A stretch of 64,000 bases of DNA from Campylorhamphus procurvoides (GCA_013396655.1 WBMV01006503.1:372001-436000); one strand, 5' to 3'. Positions 23,841 to 35,206 are shown, counted from the stretch's first letter. Numbers and translations are program-made. Notes: generated by a model from the sequence alone, not told the origin.

Positions 23841-25318
23841 TAATAACAATACTGAAGTACTTATGTATGGGCAGGAACTACAAGGTGCTGAAAAAACACA
23901 GAACAAAGGCATGGCCCCTGCCAAAAAGACATAATTCTAGAAAAGACGGGAGAAAATTTAAGAGATCAGTAAGTCCATATTAGTGTGTGTGGTTACTGGA
24001 CAGTACATCAGTAAATTCACTTTATGTAATGCTGAGCTGTACAGTAATGGATCATATTTCTCATTCAGGATCAGAATTTATTTTTACTAGTATTCTAGTT
24101 TATTTTATAAATTGCTGGAAGGTGTCCTAGCAAAGTCTCTGTAACTCTTTTACTTGGGACAATATGAGGAATATAGAGTTCTTTGTAGTTTCCTGTGCAT
24201 GTTGGATGTGTTTAATGGACACACATGGGTTAGAAAAAGAAGATAATGTAAGTAATTTCTGCTTCAGATTTTTAATTAAGCCAAACCAAGAGACAGAATT
24301 TATAGTCATCCAATCATTATAGGTGCAATCTTGCAGCCTTAGGGGATTTAGGAAGAACTTTTAAAGAGAACTATCATAATCCTATCCTGAGAAAGGATGT
24401 TCCCTTATGCTTGTTTAATGATGCTGCATGTTGGCCTCTTGAATTTTATGGTACCCTTCAGGAGCTGCTGCTGCCCTGGATGCTTCTCTGTGGTCAAACT
24501 CTGACTGAATGACAACCTAGAGAGAAATGCAACAGTCTGTTAGACTGCAAGTTCCATGTCAAAGTCACTATGACACTGAAATGTCACTCACCTCACATGG
24601 GGCGAGAATTTAAGCCAGGTGCATTTGGCCTTTTCACCCTCGTCTGCAGAGACATAAATACAGGGGTGTGCTTGCACATTAACTCAAACATGTCAGTGGC
24701 TGTCTGTGGAGCTGAGAGCCCTACTATTTTTAAAAAGGGAAAGGAAACCCTAAATATTATAATTAGAAATAGGTCCAAGTGGAAATATGTGTAATGAATT
24801 CAAATTGAAATACAGAGACTGAACCCATGTTCTCATTCTGCTTGCATCTGCAGCTCTGAAAAGAAAGTCTGGGGTGTGTTTGAAATGCATGCAGCAGGTT
24901 TGGGGCAGGTCCATCCCTAACTGCAGTTGGTAATGGTCCCCACAGGGTAAAATGCAGACTCACAATTGAGATCTATGTTTTCAGCTTTTGGGAGTAAGAA
25001 TCGTTAGTTCAGGCATTATCAAAAGAAGGGTGTACTGCATTCAATGTCAGGGCCATCTGTTTAAGATTTAAAAAAGGAGGACTCCATGCCCTCCTGCATG
25101 GATATAAAGATGTGGCCTCCAGCTCTATACCTCAGTCCTTGTTCTCACCTGGCTGTGACCCAGTGGGGTGTTTGCAGCAGATTTAGAGCTACGCAGACTT
25201 CATCCAACATCGCTGCACTTCCCACAAGCACGGCATCCCGAGGGGGCTGTAAGGGCAGCCACATGCCCTTTCCTAAACCGCTTCCAAAGTAACATTTGTA
25301 ACAAAACTGCAGCAAGCT
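23841..25318. other. Unique non-coding DNA
   Basis: No gene supported; nothing beyond short chance open frames (24570-24794 plus, 24593-24778 minus and similar). Confidence 0.5.
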
Positions 25319-25412
25319 TCTCCTCTCCTCTCCTCTCCTCTCCTCTCCTCTCCTCTCCTCTCCTNNNNNNNNNNNNNNNNNNNNNNNNNNNNNNNTCCCC
25401 TCCCCTCCCTTC
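25319..25412. repeat. (TCCTC)n microsatellite with assembly gap
   Basis: At least nine uninterrupted copies of a TCCTC pentamer run into 31 undetermined bases (25365-25395). After the gap come TCCCC-type units and a decaying pyrimidine tract. The gap sits inside the array, so true length and structure are unknown; arrays of this kind are prone to slippage and collapse in assembly. The whole strand is pure pyrimidine, which can form triplex (H-)DNA. The downstream pyrimidines ending in TTTTTAG at about 25425-25431 resemble a splice acceptor but no exon follows convincingly. Confidence 0.95.
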
Positions 25413-28400
25413 TTTTCACTTCTTTTTAGTCCAGCTATGCCTTATGAAGAAGAAGGAGAAACCCAGGTCAAATTCACTGTTAATTTACAGAGTTTAGGAG
25501 AGTGAAGATACTTCTTGGTTATGCTAAAACATATGGGCTTTGGGGAGAAGTTCAGCAGCAGAGCTCCCCCATGAAACCCTCTGGGCAGTGGTTGATCAGT
25601 GCCAGTGCCTGAGCGAGCTGAGGTGCATCTCTACAGCACTGCAATGCATCCCCCACCTGCCACTGCAGCCTGGGCAGTGCTGGTCTCCGGAAAGCAAAAT
25701 GATGCCCCCAATCAATTATTTCCATCCAATCTTGTCTCTGTGCAAGCAGGCACTTGAATAACAGGACTACTCTGTGTTTTGAGAGGGAAATGAGGAATGT
25801 GAGGCCTCAAAAGGCAGAGGATGGGCTCAGAGCTCACTGCCGAGGTGTGCTTGTTTGGGTTTGACAAATTTAAGTTTTCCTTTGCAAACCCAAATCTTCC
25901 TTTTGAAAGTCTTTGAATGCCAGCTTTGAATTCCAGCTGCCTCAATTTCAGGCAGGCAGTTTTTGAGTCAGATCCCTGTGGTTTTGGTTTAAGGTTATAT
26001 CCACAACTGAAACAAGCCTTAATTTAGCCAGTTCCTCTTGGGAAGAGGGCCAGAAGTTTGAGGTTTCTGCCATCTTGAGCACAACCTTCATAAGAAATGC
26101 TCCTGAAGTTCCTTTGCTGTCAAATTCAAGTCCTTCATGCTGTTTCAGCATGCCACCCCAAGTTAAAATCTAAGCAGAACAGATCACAGCCTGAATCCTT
26201 GAACTTTTGTGGGTGCTGGGCAGGCATGGATTATAGCAAACAGCATTCACCCTGCACTTTGCTTCCTCATCACGAGTCGAGATTTGAGACTGCTACAATT
26301 CTTACTCCTTCCTGCTGTTTTGGCCTTGGAGACTTTGATTAGGAAAAGAAATAGAAACACCAGAAAAAATGAGTAGAGAGAAGAGGAAACTGCCAAAACC
26401 AAGCTGTCTTGGGATATATTCTAGCTGAAGTGGTACAAGAGAAGAAAAGCTGTGGCCCCGTTGTGGTCATAACATATGCCCAGTAGAAATGGGGATGTGC
26501 CATAGGCAGAGGAACGCATGCTTTCATCTCACATATGATTCTGTGTCTCAGATAAAGGAACAAACTGCCCATGCATGGTTATGAAGTCCTGCTTTGTGTC
26601 TATGTGATAGCACCTACCCTAGTGAACACTATGGGAAGTGACTGAGGGACTACAGGACTAAAAGCTGTGTGTTCCCAGAGCTGCTGTGTGGCTCTGGGGC
26701 CCTCAGTGGAGACCAAGATCTTGCCAGAGAGTACTTGTGTGGAACAGAAAGGTGCTGAATGAAGGTTATGAACCTCTTGGGACTGGCACAGGACAGGAGT
26801 GGGAGAGTGCCACTGGTGATGCATGACAATATAATCTCTGTAGCTCTCTGCATTCAAAATTTAGGAGCTGTTTCTTCAGATTGTGTTGCTTAGAGGAAGC
26901 TTTAAAAAAAAAACCTGACAAGATAAATGTTTGGGTTCATCACTGGTTATATTATTATATAGCAGCAGCCCTTTTACTTGAAATGGATTCCCAAGGCCTC
27001 TTTCCCCTGATGAACAGCGACATCCTCTAGTGCAGGAGTGCCTTGGCAAGAGGAATGTTCTCCCAAAAGACCGTTCTGGCCTCTGGCTCTTTAAATATAG
27101 AAAAGAGTAGCTGCAGCAGCCCAGAAGCAACTGCAAGCCATTTTAGGTCCTGTCATCACTAGCTCTGTCTCCTCTTCCAGCTGGTAGCTCTTGTCACATC
27201 TTTCTTTCCTTGTTCCAGAGGAGTCTTCTGGTGTTGATAAGTATTCCTTATTGCTTCTAATAATTCGATCAGTCCAAACATATTCTACCCTTCCTCCTGT
27301 GTGTGACAAGGACGGCTTGCTGCTTTTTCTCTAGTGACTTAAGAGTGGTGTGTCTTGGGAGGGCAGATGGAATACCTATTTTTAGCAATGTTGATGCTGA
27401 CCATAAAATCCCTGCTCTGCTTGTATTGGGAAACCTGCACTGCAATGCATTTTGGTGTGAACTTGGGGTGGCTTTCTCTCCCATGCTTCATAGCCTTACC
27501 CACCTGAAGGGCCCAAGCCTCTTCATGCTCATTGGATCAGCTGCAGGCTGAGAGAGAGGGAACAGGGGAGAAGAGGGGATTGCCTGCCTTTGGATGACAC
27601 ATTTGTTATTGTGTCATTTTAATTGTCCCTGGTAATTCTAGACTGCAACCCACTCTGCATCTGGGGAAATACGACTGTTCAAAAGCTTCTTTTTTTTATT
27701 TGAAGTGTTTTTTCTTTTGTCTATTCTTCAGCTTTTTTTTTTCCCTGAATCCTCACTATTCTTTTAATCTTTACAAAGATTTTTCTTCTAAGTTATCATT
27801 TATTTGTTATTTAATTGGGGAGCACAGGAAAAGTAATTATTACTACATTTCACATTATGTAGGGATCCTCTTCTGTTACAGCTGCTGCCCATATGACCAG
27901 CCATTCTTTGGGGAAACCCAAAGAGCTTGGTTTCACTGCACAGTTTTGCACTCATCCAAAACATACCCTTGTGTTGCTATGGAGTCTTGTGAAAAGGTCA
28001 TTTAGTTATGAATTAGGCTTAGATTTTTCACAGAAGTTTCAATATAATGACATTTCTGACATCAAGATATAGGAAAAAATGTGGGGTTTTTTTTCTGGAT
28101 AGGATTGGAGAGGTAATGATTTTAGTGGGTAACATGTTTCAATATTTTAAGCGTTTGAACTAAGCAGAAAACCAGCATTAAATTTTCAGTCCCATTCTTT
28201 AAATGAAAATGTGATATGTTTTAGTGTAAGAAGAGATACAGGCTGTGAGCCCATTTCTAAAAGTCTGCTAAAGGACTGTTGCACAGAGAAAGTTACTGGA
28301 ATATAAGGGTTATGGAGATATGGAGAATATGGATATATTTTTATTTTTGCACCTTTTTTTACACCTTTTTAGTTCTTCACATACTCCTTTGATATCTTCT

Positions 28401-30908
28401 GAAGCTCCTAAAAAAGGGGGTGGAGTTGCACAATCACATCACTTACATCTCTGTTGTAGAAATACCTGCTACGTGGAGTGGATCTTTTGGAGAGCAGGGG
28501 AGCTGTGGGTGGTGCTCAGCAAAGTGGCCCCAGCAAAGGCAGCCATGCCAGTCCCCAGGCTGAGAGAGCAACACAGGTAGGAGGGCAGCTGGCACTGGTG
28601 AGGATGAAACTATCAGCAGCTCTGGAGTTCTGCATCCCCTCCTGTTCTGCTCATGTAGCTTTCACAATGATATTTTCAAATGAATAAATATGCAGGCAGG
28701 AACCAGAAGCCTGATGTACTGTTTCTCTGGAACTCAGCCTGTAGAACCACAGTGGTGATGGTTGGGCCATTCTGATGTAAGAGAGAGGTGGGTCTAAACT
28801 TTGAAGTCTGGCTCCTACTGCTCCAGCCCTGGTTTTGACTAAGAGTAGCCATTGCCTGCTATGCCTTCACCTCTGATGCCCATGTGTGTTGAATCTATCA
28901 GCTGGAGGTACTCATTAGTGGAAGTACAGCTGAATTGTTCACCCTAAGTGGATTTGTCTTTTCCAGGTGTTAAAACCCAATTTAGCCTTCATTGATGTGC
29001 ATCTGGGCTTGCATTTTGGGTAGCTTTGGTTTCCTGATAGTTGTGGTTAAAATGAAGGTTTCCTCAAGTATCAAATCACCCATGCAGCTAGACTGGCTTT
29101 CTGAGCTCATCCAGTTGAGTTGCCAAATTGCACCAAAGAAACACAAGTCTTCAGGTGTTTTCTTTTCATGGTTTCTTCTGCACCCTTGTTTTTGCCCCTC
29201 CGTTCTGACATGACTCTTGGAAAAGCCAAGGGAATCCCCTCTGAGGGTGAGGATTATCCAATACGGTCCTTCCATGGCATGATGGGCAGCATGGCCGTTC
29301 ATGCAGATGTGGGGAGGACATGCCAGCTATGGAGCTCCAGAGCCACTGAGCAGCTGTACAGGAGCAGGAACACTTTGCAAGGCTGTAGCAGGCGGGAGCT
29401 TCTTCAGCTGCCATAGACAAGGTATTTCTGCTTTAGTCTTTGGATGAATCAGCCTTGATATCTCTCAAGCAGCATTGTCTATTTGCCAGTGGCCAGTTAT
29501 TTCTCCTTGGCTGATGGACAGGCAAATGCCTGTGGGTAGGCAGACACGTGACATCCTGGATACCAGAGTAGTCTTTTTCTCTTTTCCAAGAAATGAGGGA
29601 ATCGCTTCTTTTTGACTGGGAGGAATAAACTGCTTGCTGAAGGCAGGTCTCCAGTCCTGAATTACAAATAGCTATATGGCTCTGCTGCCATTATCAAACT
29701 GTTTTTGGGATTTTTTTGTTATTTTTTTTTGTCCCCCCTTCAGAGCAACACTTGAAGAATATTCAAGAAAATGTAAAATAATAATAAAAGCATAAGGCTC
29801 AGTTTCTGTCTCACTTGATGCAAAGCTCCTGCTGACTTACATCATACCCCAAAAGCAATTGTGGGATCAGACTGGGATGTTAAGGGTATAGAAAATATAC
29901 CAAGGTGGAGGAGGGGGAGAAATGGGTGTGTTTACTTTAAATGTAAAATTTGCTGTTAGGCTAATAAAATAATATGATACATCTGGGTTGATTTTCTCCT
30001 TGGCGATAGAGGGTTGATCTAACAGCTAAGCCTTGGTCATGGCTGACTTGGACTTACTCTAAACTCTGTGATAGGGTTCTCATATCCTTTTTTCTTTTTC
30101 TAAAATCATGACAAGAGGAAAGTATTTATTACCAGGAAGACTGAAACCCTAGGCAAGAAGTAGTCATCTTTGATTTAACTTTCAATTGAAGTTGCTGAAT
30201 GTAATGTAGTTTTGTTTTTATCTGTTTGTATGGAAGGCTTCCAGATAAAACAACTGTTTTAGTGACCTGTGCACTTGTATCATGCTAATTAGGTTTGAAA
30301 ACTCATATATTGTTTTCATAAGGCTATTACATTTTCAGTAATTAAATTAAGCAAAAAATAAGGAGGCATGGAATAATATTTATTATTAATACCAGACTCG
30401 AAAGGCTTACAACATGTGAATTGAAGGTAAGGGCATTGAAGACAGCCTGAACTTCAAAACAATGTCAAATAGCCTAGTTTTTCAGCAAGTCGTTACTACA
30501 TGTATTTAAATAAAGCATTGATAGAGTGAGAACTATCCCACTGAACACCCAGGTTTCTGCTGCTATTTGAAACTGTGCGGTTTCTGAGATCTTTACTGCC
30601 TGAATGGGAATGAAGCTTCAACTCCAGTGAAACAGACAGAAGTGTGATCTTGGGCTATGCTGCATGTTTGAGCATGGGACAAGGTCTGGGAGGCTGCTTG
30701 CATGGCCACCATTCCTGGGAGCTGGAGAGGAAAGTGGATGTCATGGGAGCACATGAAAGGGCTTTTCAGTGGTAGGGACAATTTAGGTGTACTGTCTCTG
30801 TGAATCCTGCATGTTGGTTCAGACTAGGAATAATCACACTATGTCTGCCCAATCATAGATACCTATCCCATTTGGAATGCCATCTGCAGTGGTAGCCAGC
30901 CATAGATG
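25413..30908. other. Unique non-coding DNA
   Basis: About 5.5 kb without a supported gene. A G+C-richer patch at 25540-25760 has an open 73-codon frame with no recognisable domain. T-rich tracts occur around 27688-27740 and 28088-28097 and near 29710-29732. Paired open frames on opposite strands around 28980-29420 look like chance. No CR1 or LTR sequence was recognised. Confidence 0.5.
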
Positions 30909-30913
30909 TCTAG
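30909..30913. repeat. Left target-site duplication of the solo LTR
   Basis: TCTAG, identical to the pentamer at 31623-31627 on the other side of the LTR. It marks the exact integration point. Confidence 0.85.
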
Positions 30914-30915
30914 TG

Positions 30916-30939
30916 TCTTAGTTCAGAGGAGAACTAAGA
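30916..30939. repeat. Hairpin at the LTR terminus
   Basis: TCTTAGTTC (30916-30924) is perfectly complementary to GAACTAAGA (30931-30939) with a 6-base loop. It lies at the 3' end (U5) of the LTR in its own orientation. A third related copy of the arm forms the opposite LTR end. Confidence 0.75.
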
Positions 30940-31046
30940 TATCTATGTTGGACAATAAATAATCCTTCTTCTTTAAATTAGAGAACAGAACTTTAATTAG
31001 AAAAAATATATGTAAAGGAAAAGATAACAGTTCTTAACCACAACAC

Positions 31047-31071
31047 ATATATATATATATATATATATATA
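31047..31071. repeat. (AT)n microsatellite inside the LTR
   Basis: Twelve and a half AT units. In LTR orientation the array lies about 50 bases upstream of the AATTAAA polyadenylation signal, where a TATA box could sit. Confidence 0.95.
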
Positions 31072-31622
31072 ACAACAGTCCGCAACAAACCCCTCCACCC
31101 CCAAGTAACAAGGCAAAATAGTCTAAAAGGTCCTCTTGGCTACTCCCCAAAAAGGGGAGATGCAACTATATCCACGGACAGCAGGTTGCGCTGTCGCACC
31201 CGGCTGGGCTCTCTGACCTGTTGGTGCAGATGATGGGTGTGGTCTGGCCAGGAGTGATGGTCGTAGTCTGATCAAGAGTAGTGGCTTCCTCCTGTCGAGG
31301 TCCTGCTGCTCCTCCAGATCCAACGAGTTGTCCCTGAGATCTTCTGGGCCCTGTTTATGTACCCTCAGGGAGCATCCAGTCCCTGCCCCAGGGCGGGGAC
31401 TCACACAATGGGTGATTAACTCTGAGTCATGGGGTATGGTTGAACCGTTGATGGCCCATTAGCAGCTGCACCCCCTCAGACCGGGTGTGAAGGTGCTAAC
31501 GACTTTCTGGGCCACTGCTGCAAATGGTCCATTGTTCTTGGGGAATGAATAGAGGGTATAGAATACATAGCTTTAATCACCCCTACACAGTGATAACTGG
31601 ACCCTCCTGCTGAACTAGGACA

Positions 31623-31627
31623 TCTAG
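31623..31627. repeat. Right target-site duplication of the solo LTR
   Basis: TCTAG, the partner of the copy at 30909-30913. No mismatch has accumulated between them. Confidence 0.85.
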
Positions 31628-32309
31628 TAAGGAGAATGTGTATACAAACAAGGGAAAAATATTCCACAGACTATAATCTGATTTTACAGTGATATTTGGA
31701 TTAAGGATTTTCTGAGACAGAGGCTGTCTCCTATGGTTGCTGTGAATGTTTTTTCTCTTTTATCTAGTTGCTGCCTGAACTTGAGTTAACTTTTGGCATT
31801 TAGTTAACTGCACATTGTACGAAGCACAATTTCCTTTGACTTATTGTGAATCTGGAACCTGCCTCTTTCCTCTCTTGGCCTGCACCTCTGGGCAATGCAT
31901 GCTGCTCCTGGTGAAAAGCATCTTAGTGTGTGTCCTGTCCTACGCTGGCAGGCTGGCAAGAGATGAGCCTGTGTCAGTCCATTTCCTAGCCTTTGCCAAG
32001 TGGTGAGGGCAAAATTTTGTGTTCAAAATATGTTTAAAATAAGTAGACATTAAAATAGCCCCATGCTGTGGCTCTGACCACAGAGATGAGAGCCAGCCTA
32101 GCTAACATACTGTCTAGGAGCAGATGTCCTGTGTTGGTCCTGGTGTGCTGGGAAGCCACCAGACTCCAGCTGCAGCATAGCACAGCTGGACTATCCCACA
32201 TGGCCAGGATCTGACACCAGCAGCAGGGTGGCCAGTGGCTTCTGTTTCATAAGGTTCCTGTCATTTCAGTCAAGGGAAAGACAAAGCACTGCCTCTGGAA
32301 AGGCAGAGC
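31628..32309. other. Unique or unassigned DNA between LTR and CR1
   Basis: No gene supported. The G+C-richer part from about 32090 may include further badly worn CR1 sequence upstream of the recognisable portion. Confidence 0.4.
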
Positions 32310-32535
32310 CCTGGCAGCAATCCAGGCTGGCACTGCCTGTCTGGACAGCTCTGTGGGAAAGGACCTGCAGGGGTGGTGGGCAGCAAGCTGGGCACAGACA
32401 CACTGAGGAGAGGCTGTGGGACCAGGGTTTGTTCAGCCAGGAGGAGAGACAGCTTTGGGGGGACCACACAGCAAGTCCCTGGTACCTACAGGAAGGTCAT
32501 GGAGAAGATGATGCCAGGATGTGTTCAGCACTGTA
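32310..32535 (+). mobile_element. CR1 LINE, sense, left part of interrupted copy
   Basis: Degenerate CR1 sequence in plus orientation. TGGACAGCTCTGTGGGAAAGG and a 'gcagcaagctgggcaca' block match the region upstream of the 3' end. The sequence then jumps directly to 'ctgaggagaggctgtggg..ttgttcagccaggaggagag', a later part of the consensus, so an internal stretch has been deleted. It ends at GCCAGGATGTGTTCAGCACTG, matching 'gccaggctcttctcagcggtg', where an opposite-strand CR1 interrupts it. It continues at 32671. CR1-F or C-like by wording (inferred). Confidence 0.78.
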
Positions 32536-32665
32536 TAGAATCATAGAATCATGGAGGTAGAAATATCTCCAGGACCATCAGGTCCAACCTTTGACTGAGC
32601 ATCGCCATACAAAGTAAACCACAGCACTAAGGTCCATGTCTGGTCATTAGTACCACAGCCAGTCA
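32536..32665 (-). mobile_element. CR1 LINE 3' end, antisense, nested in another CR1
   Basis: The plus strand begins AGAATCATAGAATCATGGAGG, the complement of the CR1 3' terminal repeat, followed by 'tccaggaccatcaggtccaacc' and a degraded 'gccatacaaagtaaaccacagcactaaggtccatgtc', the antisense of the CR1 3' tail. It is a short, 5'-truncated copy inserted into the older sense CR1 on both sides of it, so it is the younger of the two. The right border is uncertain by about 15 bases. Confidence 0.85.
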
Positions 32666-32670
32666 TTAAT

Positions 32671-32929
32671 GCACAGTTGGAGGACAAGAGGTGACAGGTG
32701 TACATTGAAACCAGAGGGGTTCAGCCTGGGTACAGGGAAACACCTGATGCCTGTGAGGACTGCAAGTGGTGAGACAGATTGCCTGAAGAGGCTGTGCAGT
32801 CTCCATCCTTGGACATTCTCCAGACATGTCTGGACAAAGCCCTGAGTAACTTGTTCTGGATTTGTGACTTTGCCCAGGGTAACAGAGCAAACTCCTGCCA
32901 GCCTGAAATACCCTATCTTGCTATGAAAT
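32671..32929 (+). mobile_element. CR1 LINE, sense, right part of interrupted copy
   Basis: Resumes the copy at 32310 exactly where it broke: GGAGGACAAGAGGTGACAGG, 'aaaccagaggggttcagcctgg', 'gcctgaagaggctgtgcagtctccatccttgga', 'ggacaaagccctgagtaacttgttctgg', and a worn 3' tail ending in GCCTGAAATACCCTATCTTG. These follow the CR1 consensus in order. The terminal octamer repeat is degraded, which fits an older age than the inserted element. Confidence 0.85.
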
Positions 32930-35111
32930 ATTTCTTGAGACTGAGGATGTTTATATTATCTTTCATATGTAGGTTTTCTGCTGTCTCGTAAGGCAACTTT
33001 TCTCACAGTGAGGAAAATATTAGTTTGTCTTCTCCAGGTTGCCTATTTTCATGAAACACAGAAGACTAGTGTTTTAGAGACTTCTTACCTCTTTCAAGTG
33101 CTGAGGGCAGTTCCAAGTTCCCAGTTCAAGTTCCAAGGCAGGGACATGCAGACAAACAGACACAAATAAACAAGGAAACAGTGTGACTTCACAAGTCTTG
33201 TTTCCTTAGGCTGATATCAATCTTTGTTAATATCTAAAAATGGATGAAGGTTTGAATGAAATGTAATAATTGCTAAACCAGTTCACCTGGCACTATAAAG
33301 TCAAGATAATTAAAATAAGTAATCCTTCCATGAAAAGAAATTCATGACAGCTAATTGTGGCTGAGATATGCTACAGTACAAGCATGCCTTGAAGGGGCAT
33401 ATTCTCCGCACATTCTGAACTGGCTTGAGTGCATGCACATCAATCAACCAGAACTAATCTCACAGTAAACATATACTGTGCAACAGCAAAACCCATCACT
33501 TGGATTCTCTGAAGTTTAATTAAAAACTTATGAGAGATTTTTAAACACTAAATGAGATTGATTACCAAATGTGGTCATAGCTATAGCAATGGTATTTGCA
33601 ATTTGGATCTGTGTCCTTCACTGCTCTATGTCTTGTAACAGTCTAAGTCTGGAGGTTAATACATTTGCTATTTTGTGGTTGCTTCTAACTGGTTCATGCA
33701 TCGGTGTCTTTACTGTTTGAGCTCAGGCTATCAGTAGAAGTATATTGATTGAAGTATATTGCTTTTCATGTTTACAATAGGATTTGTATGGATATGTTGA
33801 GTAGCTGCATTTTAAATCTTCTCAAAACAACAGTTGTCTCACAGTGTTACTATTTAAGGCAGATTTGTGTGACAGGGATAGAGGTTTCTCATAAAGAAAA
33901 GTGTCTCAACTCTGAAAACCTTGAACAAGTTCTTCTATCCAGTTAATCTTCAAAATCTCTTCTTTCTGCCTGAGCTGCTGGTCCCTGGCACCAGAGACTC
34001 CTCCAGATCCCACCACAGGCTGCCATCTTTCTGGGCCCCGTGGTCCTGAATCCCATCAGCAGGACCACCTGCACTGCTCCCAGAACCTCTCCCTGGCTGT
34101 GTCCAAACCTGTTTCAGTAGTAAGCCCCATGCCCTGCTCAGATACATGGCTTTAGGAAATTGTTGTCATCCCTTCCCTTTTTGTCTTTGCCAAGGGACAA
34201 GATATTGTCAGGAGAAGGAATCAAGACTCACCCCCACTTCAGTTCTAGCTCACATAGTGAATAAGCTGTAGTTACAAGAAGGCAGTAGCTACAAGATGGG
34301 TGTCTGTGGGTTTGTTTTCATGTCCATAGAAAGAACAAAAGTATTTCAGTAAAATTCTTTAAATTCATTTCCTAACACTGTTGAAGTTGTGCTTTGAAAG
34401 GTTGCTGAATAAAACAATCAGTGGCCTGATTTGGGACAGATGATGGCTTTTTGGAAATTGTTTTGATGTAAGGATGGCACATAAACAAAGCTTTCTTTTT
34501 TTTTCTTCTGGGCATCAGCTGCTGGCAGAACTCTATGAAAACAGCTTCTCACACCACACCACCCATTTACATTTTCCGTATGCTGGATTTTAAGATTATA
34601 GGGTTTTAGATTCTGAGTTTGCATGTTGTATTTTACATAATAATGAGTTTGTGTCTGAGGCTGAGTTGATACACAAGAAAGCAGAACCACCACAACCACC
34701 ACCCAGAAAGCAAGGAAGAACAACAGAGATCTTGGAATTCAGTGAGCTCTCAGTGAGCTCTTCACATTTTTTCCAGAAAGCATCTTCAAGTTCTGTTTTT
34801 GCCTTGCAAATGGTATCTGCTTTTGAACTTCTTGGAAGGAATCTGTCTTCCTACTTGGTGAATATGTTTCCAGTAGCTTCCTTGTAAAGATTCTCCAAAG
34901 TGACATCAGTCAGATTTTCCTTCATAAATGTCGTACTCTTTAACAAATCATTTACGCCAATAAATTGTTGTTTCAGTCCTTGACTGTATCAATTTTGCAC
35001 CTCCTTGTCATCACAGTGAGGCCTATTACTGCCTATTTTACCTTCAGGAACATCACTGCAGGAAAAGGTAGTTCTCAGGTAATGCTATGCGAAGTTTCTC
35101 AATGTGAAGGG
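32930..35111. other. Unique non-coding DNA
   Basis: No gene supported. A G+C-rich patch at 33960-34150 contains open frames on the minus strand only by chance. An ACC-rich tract lies at 34687-34703. CAGTGAGCTCT is duplicated in tandem at 34740-34750 and 34751-34761, giving two SacI-like GAGCTC palindromes. Confidence 0.5.
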
Positions 35112-35206
35112 GGATACACACATTTGTGCAGTAGGGATGTTACTAGAAGGCTGGATTAGATGACTTCCTGAGATCTCTTCCAAACCAAATTATTCTATGA
35201 TCCTAC
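35112..35206 (+). mobile_element. CR1 LINE 3' tail, sense
   Basis: A short terminal fragment: AAGGCTGGATTAGATGACTT, then CTGAGATCTCTTCCAAACCA, then the diagnostic ATTCTATGATCCTA end. The upstream border is not clear. Only the last hundred bases or so of CR1 are present. Confidence 0.85.

Larger units (their letters stand above)
30914..31622 (-). mobile_element. Solo LTR of an ERVL-type endogenous retrovirus
   Basis: A complete long terminal repeat of 709 bases, in minus orientation. It starts TGTC and ends GACA on the plus strand, with near-identical inverted ends (TGTCTTAGTTCAG and, from the other end, TGTCCTAGTTCAG). Identical TCTAG pentamers flank it at 30909-30913 and 31623-31627: a perfect 5-bp target duplication, the size usual for class III (ERVL) elements. 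On the minus strand it shows a U3 with an AP-1 site (31423-31429) and a GC box (31391-31396), a TATA-like TACATAAA (31361-31354) and a polyadenylation signal AATTAAA (30998-30992). No internal viral sequence remains, so the provirus was lost by recombination between LTRs. An 93-codon open frame inside it is not a gene. Confidence 0.9.

Noticed and set aside
25400..25437. Polypyrimidine tract ending in TAG like a splice acceptor
   Set aside because: The pyrimidines are the tail of the TCCTC microsatellite, and no convincing exon follows.
31123..31404. 93-codon minus-strand open frame
   Set aside because: Entirely inside the solo LTR; it is non-coding LTR sequence and not a viral or host gene.
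34740..34761. Tandem 11-bp duplication as a mobile-element footprint
   Set aside because: A simple slippage duplication explains it; no transposon ends are nearby.
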